5,675 nucleotides of DNA from Roseiflexaceae bacterium (GTDB lineage Bacteria; Chloroflexota; Chloroflexia; Chloroflexales; Roseiflexaceae): the NCBI GenBank assembly GCA_947462525.1, contig CANHPK010000126.1, positions 1 through 5,675 on the forward strand. Reading direction: 5' to 3'. This document shows, one piece after another, positions 1 through 5,675 of the stretch. Each line of letters opens with the position of its first letter. Position 1 is the stretch's first letter. The position numbers were made by a program, and so were the translations under genes. Below the pieces are notes generated by a model. The model searched no databases. It saw nothing but the letters and a program-made list of their open reading frames with translations, and was not told the DNA's origin.

Positions 1-3000
1 GTAAATAAAAGCTCAACATCGGCACGGGTCAGCGTCTTGATACCCCCGCGTTCTGGTGTGATGAGCTGACTTACCAACTCGCGTTTGCGCTCTTGGAGCT
101 GCAAAATCTTCTCTTCGACCGAGTCACGCACCACCATTTTGTAGACCATTACGGGGCGAGTTTGCCCAATGCGATGGGTCCGATCGGTTGCCTGCATTTC
201 GACGGCCGGGTTCCACCAGGGATCAATATGTATGACATAGTCTGCAGCAGTCAGGTTGAGCCCAACCCCACCAGCGCGCAGACTAATGAGAAAAAACGGA
301 TAGCGTGTATCGTTTTGGAACGCGTCAATGATGCTCTGACGATCGCGAGTGCGCCCATCCAGATACGCATAGGCAATACCCCGCTCGTCCAGCGCGGTCC
401 GTACCAGTGTCAACATTTGGACGAACTGCGAAAAAACCAACACACGATGACCCGCCGCTTTGAGCGACTCGAGTGTGGCCAACAACGCCTCGAACTTGCC
501 GGAACTCCCGGCACTGCTCGGATCGATGAGGCGTGGGTGATTACATATCTGCCGCAACCGCAGCAACCCTTCGAGCATCTTGACCCGCGCCTGTTGCGGA
601 CCAGCGCTGTCGATCATGCCCAGCAACAACGCCCGATAATGGTCGCGTTGCGTGGTGTAGAGTCGGCGCTGTTCGGGCTCCATGTCGCTCATCAGGATGT
701 GTTCGGTGCGCGATGGCAAGTCGGGGGCGACCTGGTCTTTGGTGCGCCGCAGAATAAATGGAAACGTCAACCTGCGCAACAACTTCAACGCACCTTCACG
801 CCCTTCACCCTCACGGGCAAACGTGTCGCGGAACGCCTCGGCTGTCCCCAGCAAGCCGGGATTCAAGAACGCAAACTGCGACCAGAGCTCGACGGCGTTG
901 TTCTCGATGGGAGTACCAGTCAATGACAACCGGCGGTCTCCCTGCAAGCGTCGCACCGCACGGGCCGTCTCGGCAGCGGGATTTTTGATTGCCTGCGACT
1001 CATCCAAGATCACATACTGAAAGCGATACCCTGCCAAGAACTCGATGTCGCGCAGCATGGTCCCATAGGTGGTCAACACCACGTCATACGAGTCAAACGG
1101 CGTGGCATCTTTGGCACGGCCTTGGTCGATGTGCGTCAACAACGTCAAGCTCGGGGCAAACGTCGCGGCTTCGCGCAGCCAGTTATAGACCAAAGAACGT
1201 GGCAGCACAATCAAAATTGCCCGTGCCCCTGGTGTCCGTTCGCGCAACGAGAGAATGAACGCCAGCGTTTGAATGGTTTTGCCGACACCCATATCATCTG
1301 CCAAACACCCGCCAAAGCCATACCGATTGAGAAAATGGAGCCAATCATAGCCGGCTTTTTGGTACGAACGCAATGTGCCGCGGAATCCCTCGGGCAGTGG
1401 TTGGTCCTCGATGTGCTCAAATAGTCTGAGTTGCTCGCGGCGCTCTTCGAACGTCGCATCGACCTGCGCGCGCTGGGCCTCTTGGACCAATTGATCGACA
1501 ATCGCCGTCTGCGCTGCCGCAAACCGCAAGCGACCGTCGCTTTCGGTCCCCATTGCCAACAACGGCGCTAATCGATGCGCGAGTTCGTTCGGCACAAATC
1601 CAATCGTTCCATCCGGCAGCAAGATATAGCGCTCGCGGCGCAACACCGCGCGCCGCACGACGGCCACATCGACCGACAAATCGCCGAAGTTCACGACTGC
1701 CGATACATCAAACCAGTCGATGTGCGATTGCACGGTAACGGCGAGTTCGGGGATGTCCGTCCGCATCTGGACCGATGTCAACGCATCTTCGCCACGGATC
1801 TGCAGACCATGTGAGGCCAAAACGCCGACGACGCGCATAAGGAAATCACGGACGGGGATGGTTTTTCGCAGGCGGAACGAGCCATCCTCGGACATGCGCA
1901 ATCCCTGTTGCTCGAGGAGCGCAACACAGTCGCGTTCGCTGTCGACGAGCCGGGTAATCCGCACCAAATGAAGCTCTTCGCTACCATGCAAGACCGCTTC
2001 GGCAGGGTAGTGCTGGTCAAACGGCAAGTCATAATTGGCATAGGCAAACCCCAACCGCACCACTACACCTGCGTCGTGTTCGGCAACGGTGATATTGCCA
2101 ATAGGTTCGTCATGTACCTCATCCCAACGCACGGCAGAGCCACACAATGGCACCCGCTGGGCGAGCTCGAGGAGCCGCTGATCAAAGCGTTCACGGTCTT
2201 CGGCACGCACCCGCAGTGCAGGCGTTTGAAGCAGGTGATCGACCAGGGTGGTACGTTCGCCGATGCATACCAGCGTGGCACCGGTCCACAGCCAATGCGG
2301 GCTAAACGGCAACAGCGTCCGATTTGCCTGATCGACGACGATGCTCCGCTGCGCACTGTAGACGATGCTTTGCAGGAGGAGGTCTGCCCCGTCTTCGTCA
2401 CACGACAATTGCAGTTCGCCTGGCTCGCCATAGACATGCACCGGATGTCCAAAGGATAATCCGTCGCGTGCAACATAGACCGTCTGGTCCACAAGCAGTG
2501 CCAAGGCGCCGGCATAGAGCCATGCCCGTTGGCCGGGCTGTGCCAAGCTGAGCGACTGCTCGCACAGCATCGCAGCTGCCTGTAGAACGGACAGCGGGCT
2601 ATTGGGATACCCCGCCGGGGTCGGCGGAGCCCGTAACGGGCGCACATCTGCACCCGTCCAATCGGCACGCCCTGCCCGCGGGGTCACACTCGCCGGGATA
2701 ACGGCCCAGCCAGCGTCACCGACACCCAGCGGATGGCTGGGTACCAAAAAGAAGCACACCACAGCGGCAGTCGGCGTCGCAGTGGTGCTGCGTGGACGGT
2801 CTGAAAGGCTGAACAACGTCTCCCACGGTTGCGGCGGATTGCTGGTCATGTGCGTGTACAGCGCGCGCACCGCGGCCACACGATGCACACACGGTCCATC
2901 ATCACGATGCGCACAATCACACAGTGTCGTCACGCGGCCCGCAATCAAGAGGGCTGTCACGCGGCGCACAGCGGTGCCGTCGACGACCACCACGACCGCA

Positions 3001-3140
3001 CTGGCAGGCTCGACCTGCTCGAGGGTCACTCCACCGCTGGCCAGCACGGCAGTCGCCCGGCGCATCAGCGCCGGTTCGACCGCCTGCAAGAATCCATCGA
3101 GGAGCTCTGGGGTTATCAACTGCAACCGTCCAATGGTCAT
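1..3140 (-). CDS. SNF2-family DNA-translocase ATPase with N-terminal SWIM zinc finger (3' end cut by window edge)
   Basis: Probable ATP-driven translocase acting on double-stranded DNA or protein-DNA complexes in the cytoplasm; the cellular target is unknown. Seen: 1046 codons open from ATG at 3140 to the window edge. Residues 74-86 form a SWIM zinc finger (C74, C76, C84, H86; CxCx7CxH). A tract near 330-530, with SHIDWFDVSAVVNFGD around W476, resembles the bacterial SNF2-associated domain. The RecA-like core starts near LRSYQ (590): motif I GCLADDMGVGKT (611-622, K621), motif II DESQ (713-716), motif III LTGTP (740-744), LRRTK (797-801), RQICNHP (863-869), VLVFSQF (900-906), SLRAGGVGLNLT (953-964), DPWWNP (973-978) and QATDRTHRIGQ (983-993, arginines R987 and R990). 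The last decoded residues, LTRADVELLF, resemble the usual extreme C-terminus of bacterial SNF2 proteins, so probably only a few codons are missing. The next in-frame ATG (M26) is less likely as the start, given the ATGA overlap and ribosome site. Relatives include RapA/HepA-type proteins. Family assignment is secure; biological role is not. Confidence 0.96.
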   Translation of the reverse strand, partial: MTIGRLQLITPELLDGFLQAVEPALMRRATAVLASGGVTLEQVEPASAVVVVVDGTAVRRVTALLIAGRVTTLCDCAHRDDGPCVHRVAAVRALYTHMTSNPPQPWETLFSLSDRPRSTTATPTAAVVCFFLVPSHPLGVGDAGWAVIPASVTPRAGRADWTGADVRPLRAPPTPAGYPNSPLSVLQAAAMLCEQSLSLAQPGQRAWLYAGALALLVDQTVYVARDGLSFGHPVHVYGEPGELQLSCDEDGADLLLQSIVYSAQRSIVVDQANRTLLPFSPHWLWTGATLVCIGERTTLVDHLLQTPALRVRAEDRERFDQRLLELAQRVPLCGSAVRWDEVHDEPIGNITVAEHDAGVVVRLGFAYANYDLPFDQHYPAEAVLHGSEELHLVRITRLVDSERDCVALLEQQGLRMSEDGSFRLRKTIPVRDFLMRVVGVLASHGLQIRGEDALTSVQMRTDIPELAVTVQSHIDWFDVSAVVNFGDLSVDVAVVRRAVLRRERYILLPDGTIGFVPNELAHRLAPLLAMGTESDGRLRFAAAQTAIVDQLVQEAQRAQVDATFEERREQLRLFEHIEDQPLPEGFRGTLRSYQKAGYDWLHFLNRYGFGGCLADDMGVGKTIQTLAFILSLRERTPGARAILIVLPRSLVYNWLREAATFAPSLTLLTHIDQGRAKDATPFDSYDVVLTTYGTMLRDIEFLAGYRFQYVILDESQAIKNPAAETARAVRRLQGDRRLSLTGTPIENNAVELWSQFAFLNPGLLGTAEAFRDTFAREGEGREGALKLLRRLTFPFILRRTKDQVAPDLPSRTEHILMSDMEPEQRRLYTTQRDHYRALLLGMIDSAGPQQARVKMLEGLLRLRQICNHPRLIDPSSAGSSGKFEALLATLESLKAAGHRVLVFSQFVQMLTLVRTALDERGIAYAYLDGRTRDRQSIIDAFQNDTRYPFFLISLRAGGVGLNLTAADYVIHIDPWWNPAVEMQATDRTHRIGQTRPVMVYKMVVRDSVEEKILQLQERKRELVSQLITPERGGIKTLTRADVELLF
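2612..2641. repeat. Two adjacent short GC-rich inverted repeats
   Basis: CCGCC (2612-2616) pairs with GGCGG (2623-2627) across a 6-base loop, and directly beside it GCCCG (2629-2633) pairs with CGGGC (2637-2641) across a 3-base loop. Both sit in the proline-rich SNF2 linker (LRAPPTPAGYP), where Pro, Gly and Ala codons make chance GC-rich palindromes likely. Recorded as a visible structure only. Confidence 0.3.
2724..2742. repeat. Perfect 7-bp inverted repeat with 5-base loop (alternative partner at 2705-2712)
   Basis: ACCCAGC (2724-2730) and GCTGGGT (2736-2742) are exact reverse complements around the loop GGATG. The right arm can instead pair over 8 bp (TGGCTGGG, 2734-2741) with CCCAGCCA at 2705-2712, so the two foldings exclude each other. 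There is no following T-run on either strand, which argues against a Rho-independent terminator. It lies in the SNF2 coding region, in the linker just after the SWIM finger. Function, if any, is unknown. Confidence 0.4.
2883..2921 (-). other. SWIM zinc-finger motif (CxCx7CxH) coding segment
   Basis: Encodes residues 74-86 of the SNF2 protein, with the four presumed zinc ligands C74, C76, C84 and H86 in the pattern C-D-C-x7-C-V-H. The flanks fit the family: a preceding hydrophobic beta-like stretch with a glycine turn (TALLIAGRVTTL) and a following helix (RVAAVRALY). SWIM fingers are thought to bind DNA or proteins and often sit at the N-terminus of bacterial SNF2 ATPases, either fused or as an adjacent gene. 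Here the finger is fused. Zinc binding is inferred from the motif. Confidence 0.88.
3137..3140 (-). other. ATGA stop/start overlap between carB and the SNF2 gene
   Basis: Read on the minus strand, ATGA contains the SNF2 start (ATG, 3140-3138) and the carB stop (TGA, 3139-3137). Four-base overlaps of this type are a classic signature of co-transcribed bacterial genes in which a terminating ribosome can re-initiate on the next gene. No room exists for a terminator or promoter between them, although a promoter inside carB cannot be excluded. Confidence 0.95.
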
Positions 3141-5675
3141 GCCTTTTGTCCCTTGGCAATCCCATAGTGGTCCTGCAATGAACGCACCGACAAGCTGCGT
3201 TGCTGCAACTCACGGATACCGGCCACCGTCGCAGCTGCGCCGGTCAACGTCGTCACCAACATCACACCGTAGCGAATCGCTGCGGCACGCAATGCTTGAC
3301 CATCGTTATAGGCCATCGAGCCCAATGGTGTGCTGATAACCAGCTGCACCATCCCCCTGGCAATCAGGTCTGCCGTGTGCGGCGAACCGTCCGAGATTTT
3401 GTTGACGGTCGTACAGGCAATCCCTACACCGTTCAACATCTCTGCGGTGCCGCTGGTTGCATACAGCACGAATCCCAGGTTGTTCAAATCCTTTGCGATT
3501 TTGACGATTGCATTCTTGTCGTTGTTGTTGACCGTCAGCAATGCACCGCCTTTGGTGGGGATCTTTTGATTGGCACCCATTTCGGCTTTGGCAAATGCCA
3601 GCCCGAAGTTGGATGCGTGCCCCATGACCTCGCCCGTCGAGCGCATCTCGGGGCTGAGCATGATGGTGGCGCCGGGGAACTTGTCGAACGGCAACACGGC
3701 TTCCTTCACAAAGAATCCGTCGACCTTGGGCTCTTCGGTGAAGTTGAGCTCCTTGAGCGTTTTGCCTGCCGCGACCTGTGCTGCAATGCTGGCCAATGGG
3801 TATCCCGTTGCTTTTGCAATAAACGGCACGGTGCGCGATGAGCGGGGGTTCACCTCGATGACATAGACCACGTCGTCTTTGATGGCGAACTGGACATTCA
3901 TCAAGCCCTTGACGTTCAGGGCAACACCAATCCGGCGCGTGACATCGCGTATGATTTCGAGGTGATATGACGTAATTTTGTAGGGCGGCAGTACCATGGC
4001 AGAGTCACCCGAGTGCACGCCGGCTTCTTCGACGTGTTCCATGATGCCGGCAATCACTACCTGTGTCCCATCCCCAATTGCATCGACATCGACTTCGAAG
4101 GCATCTTCGAGGTATTTGTCGATCAACACCGGTGCACCGGCACTCACCACCGTCGCTTCGGCGATGTACTTCTCGAACGACGCATCGTCATACGCAATAG
4201 CCATAGCCCGCCCGCCGAGCACGTAGCTGGGGCGAACCAACACGGGGTAGCCAATGCGGTGCGCAATCGTGCGGGCATCGGCCAGATTGTTGGCCATGCC
4301 GTTGGGCGGCATTTCGATGTCCATGCTGTTGAGCAATGCACCGAACCGGCCACGCTCTTCGGCCAAGTCGATTGCATCCGGCGATGTCCCCCAAATGGGT
4401 ACGCCGTTTGCTTCGAGGCCATGCGCCAGGTTGAGCGGGGTCTGACCACCAAACTGCACCAACGCAGGCACACTGCGCACTGCAGGACCGAAATCCGCAC
4501 CTGCTTCGCGGTCGTAGATGTTGAGCACATCTTCGAGGGTCAGTGGCTCAAAGTAGAGGCGGTCAGCAGTGTCGTAGTCGGTCGAGACCGTCTCGGGGTT
4601 GCAGTTGATCATGATGGTCTCGATATTGAGGTCGCGCAGTGCCATACAGGCGTGCACACAGCAATAGTCGAACTCGATACCCTGCCCGATACGGTTGGGG
4701 CCACCACCGATAATCATCGCCTTGGGCTTGTTGCTGACGTTGGCCTCGTCGCTCCCGGGTTGGCGACTGTACGTGCTATAGAAGTACGGGGTCGACGCCT
4801 CGAACTCGGCCGCACAGGTGTCGATCTTGCGATAGACGGGGACGATTTTGGCCTTTTTGCGGTGCGTACGGACTGCAGAAATCGTCGGTTTATCTGACAA
4901 CGTATAGGCTAATTGCGCATCCGAGAAGCCGTATTCTTTGGCAGTAAACAACAGCTCGTTCGGCAACGATGTCAGACTATAGCCTGCGAGTTCCTTCTCG
5001 AGGGCGACGATGTCTTGGAACTGTTCGACGAACCACGGATCGAAACCCGTCCGCTCGCAGATGGACTCGAGCGACGCCCCTGCCCGGATTTCGTCACACA
5101 CACGGAAGATGCGGCGTGGGGTCGGGATGCGGATGTCGTCATTGCCCACCATTTTGACCTGATTGCTCCCCACAAAGCCTGTCGCGCCGATTTCGAGGCC
5201 ACGCATGGCTTTCTGGAACGCCTCGGCAAAGGTGCCACCAATGGCCATCACTTCGCCCACTGACTTCATCTGCGGACCGAGGATGGGATCGACGCCCGGG
5301 AACTTCTCGAAGGCCCAGCGTGGCAACTTCACCACCACGTAGTCCAAGCTGGGCTCGAATGACGCCGGAGTCAGCTTGGTGATGTCGTTGGGGATTTCGT
5401 CGAGGGTGTAGCCGACCGCCAGCAACGCGGCAATTTTGGCAATGGGGAAGCCCGTCGCCTTGGAGGCCAATGCCGACGAGCGGCTGACGCGCGGGTTCAT
5501 TTCGATGACCAACGGGGTGCCGGTCTTGGGGTCGACGGCAAACTGGATGTTGGACCCGCCGGTTTCGACGCCGATACGGCGAATCACCATTTTGCCCATC
5601 TCGCGCAGGCGCTGGAGCTCGCGATCGGTCAGGGTCATGGCCGGTGCCACGGTCATCGAGTCACCGGTGTGGACA
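3137..5675 (-). CDS. carB: Carbamoyl-phosphate synthase large subunit (5' end cut by window edge)
   Basis: Makes carbamoyl phosphate from bicarbonate, ammonia (supplied from glutamine by CarA) and two ATP, feeding pyrimidine and arginine synthesis in the cytoplasm. The window holds 845 residues, beginning at VHTGDS (E. coli ~242); about 241 N-terminal residues lie beyond the right edge. Numbered from the first full codon: end of the carboxyphosphate ATP-grasp half, with Q44, E58 and N60 matching E. coli metal ligands Q285, E299 and N301; oligomerisation domain ~163-315; carbamoyl-phosphate half ~318-705, with GGGPNRIGQG, RPSYVLGGRAM (R481), GVHSGDS (H554), Q595, E607 and N609; MGS-like regulatory domain ~706-845. 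Ornithine-site equivalents H547, E549, D557, E682 and T808 are present. Oddities: a ~9-residue insertion near 387-406, and two effector-site contacts replaced (S781 and P783 at E. coli N1015 and T1017). No frameshift or stop. The TGA stop overlaps the next gene's ATG. carA and any attenuator or promoter would lie outside the window. Identification is essentially certain. Confidence 0.98.
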   Translation of the reverse strand, partial: VHTGDSMTVAPAMTLTDRELQRLREMGKMVIRRIGVETGGSNIQFAVDPKTGTPLVIEMNPRVSRSSALASKATGFPIAKIAALLAVGYTLDEIPNDITKLTPASFEPSLDYVVVKLPRWAFEKFPGVDPILGPQMKSVGEVMAIGGTFAEAFQKAMRGLEIGATGFVGSNQVKMVGNDDIRIPTPRRIFRVCDEIRAGASLESICERTGFDPWFVEQFQDIVALEKELAGYSLTSLPNELLFTAKEYGFSDAQLAYTLSDKPTISAVRTHRKKAKIVPVYRKIDTCAAEFEASTPYFYSTYSRQPGSDEANVSNKPKAMIIGGGPNRIGQGIEFDYCCVHACMALRDLNIETIMINCNPETVSTDYDTADRLYFEPLTLEDVLNIYDREAGADFGPAVRSVPALVQFGGQTPLNLAHGLEANGVPIWGTSPDAIDLAEERGRFGALLNSMDIEMPPNGMANNLADARTIAHRIGYPVLVRPSYVLGGRAMAIAYDDASFEKYIAEATVVSAGAPVLIDKYLEDAFEVDVDAIGDGTQVVIAGIMEHVEEAGVHSGDSAMVLPPYKITSYHLEIIRDVTRRIGVALNVKGLMNVQFAIKDDVVYVIEVNPRSSRTVPFIAKATGYPLASIAAQVAAGKTLKELNFTEEPKVDGFFVKEAVLPFDKFPGATIMLSPEMRSTGEVMGHASNFGLAFAKAEMGANQKIPTKGGALLTVNNNDKNAIVKIAKDLNNLGFVLYATSGTAEMLNGVGIACTTVNKISDGSPHTADLIARGMVQLVISTPLGSMAYNDGQALRAAAIRYGVMLVTTLTGAAATVAGIRELQQRSLSVRSLQDHYGIAKGQKA
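3149..3154 (-). promoter_or_regulatory. Ribosome binding site of the SNF2 gene, inside the carB 3' end
   Basis: On the minus strand AAGGGA lies 8 bases upstream of the SNF2 ATG (3140-3138), a good Shine-Dalgarno spacing, and within carB codons for the C-terminal AKGQKA. A second AAGG lies only one base from the ATG, too close to serve. This supports ATG 3140 as the start and independent or coupled re-initiation after carB. Confidence 0.65.
3260..3559 (-). other. carB: MGS-like allosteric domain of CarB, with altered nucleotide-effector site
   Basis: Encodes most of the C-terminal MGS-like domain (about residues 706-805 of the 845 in the window), which in E. coli CarB binds UMP (inhibitor) and IMP and helps bind ornithine. 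Aligned by eye, E. coli K954, T974, T977 and K993 are kept as K720, T740, T743 (in ATSGT) and K759 (in VNKISDG). N1015 and T1017 are replaced by S781 and P783 (VISTPLG). This suggests the domain folds normally but may respond differently to nucleotides. The alignment is manual and the functional effect is inference. Confidence 0.8.

Noticed and set aside
93..926. 277-codon open frame on the plus strand, antisense to the SNF2 ATPase core
   Set aside because: The opposite strand encodes motifs II-VI of an unmistakable SNF2 ATPase; this translation shows no domain and is a shadow frame.
1908..2459. 183-codon plus-strand frame, antisense to the SNF2 middle region
   Set aside because: No recognisable domain or ribosome site. 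The minus frame here is continuous with the SWIM and ATPase parts of one protein.
2063..2668. 201-codon minus-strand frame overlapping the SNF2 gene in another phase
   Set aside because: Cys/Arg/Ser-rich shadow translation; the true minus frame is open across the region and carries the family-like sequence.
2705..2745. Rho-independent terminator at the strong hairpin
   Set aside because: No T-run follows the stem on either strand (the T-run on the minus strand precedes it), and the site is inside an intact coding frame.
1..3136. Possibility that the left half is a degraded gene or non-coding, as no complete long frame ends within it
   Set aside because: Manual translation from ATG 3140 stays open to base 1, and SWIM, Walker A, DESQ and HRIGQ motifs all fall in the same phase, so the gene is simply cut by the window edge.
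1..3140. Defence-system component (DISARM-like SNF2)
   Set aside because: The only visible neighbour is carB, and no methylase, nuclease or phospholipase-D gene is present; nothing in the window supports a defence role.
4013..4897. 294-codon open frame on the plus strand, antisense to carB
   Set aside because: It lies wholly opposite highly conserved carB code. Its His/Arg/Val-rich translation matches no family and looks like a by-product of biased codon use on the other strand.

Overview
The window holds parts of two bacterial protein-coding genes, both on the minus strand and both cut by a window edge. Together they cover every base, so there is no intergenic DNA and no stretch over 300 bases without a gene. 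I see no tRNA, rRNA, CRISPR array, insertion sequence or origin.

Right part (3137-5675, minus): the C-terminal ~80% of carB, the large (synthetase) subunit of carbamoyl-phosphate synthase. It starts at the equivalent of E. coli residue ~242 and runs intact through the end of the first ATP-grasp half, the oligomerisation domain, the second ATP-grasp half and the C-terminal MGS-like regulatory domain. Metal-, ATP- and ornithine-site residues are conserved where I could align them. Two of the six nucleotide-effector contacts known from E. coli differ.

Left part (1-3140, minus): a large SNF2-family ATPase with an N-terminal SWIM zinc finger and a bacterial SNF2-associated domain before the ATPase core. 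It reads open through 1046 codons with no stop or frameshift. It leaves the window within what should be a few codons of its natural end. It is easy to miss because its stop codon lies outside the window.

The two genes overlap by four bases (ATGA): the SNF2 start codon shares bases with the carB stop, and a Shine-Dalgarno-like AAGGGA sits 8 bases upstream. They are therefore very probably co-transcribed and may be translationally coupled. CarB makes carbamoyl phosphate for pyrimidine and arginine synthesis, while the SNF2 protein should be a nucleic-acid translocase. No shared biochemical role is obvious, and simple operon packing is the cautious reading.

Organism: a bacterium with DNA that looks moderately GC-rich by eye, a single-chain CarB and tight gene packing. 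The protein style is compatible with Chloroflexota or a similar deep-branching phylum, but this is a weak guess. I did not find a convincing new system. The points worth a second look are the carB-SNF2 coupling, the altered CarB effector site, a short CarB insertion and a cluster of inverted repeats inside the SNF2 gene.
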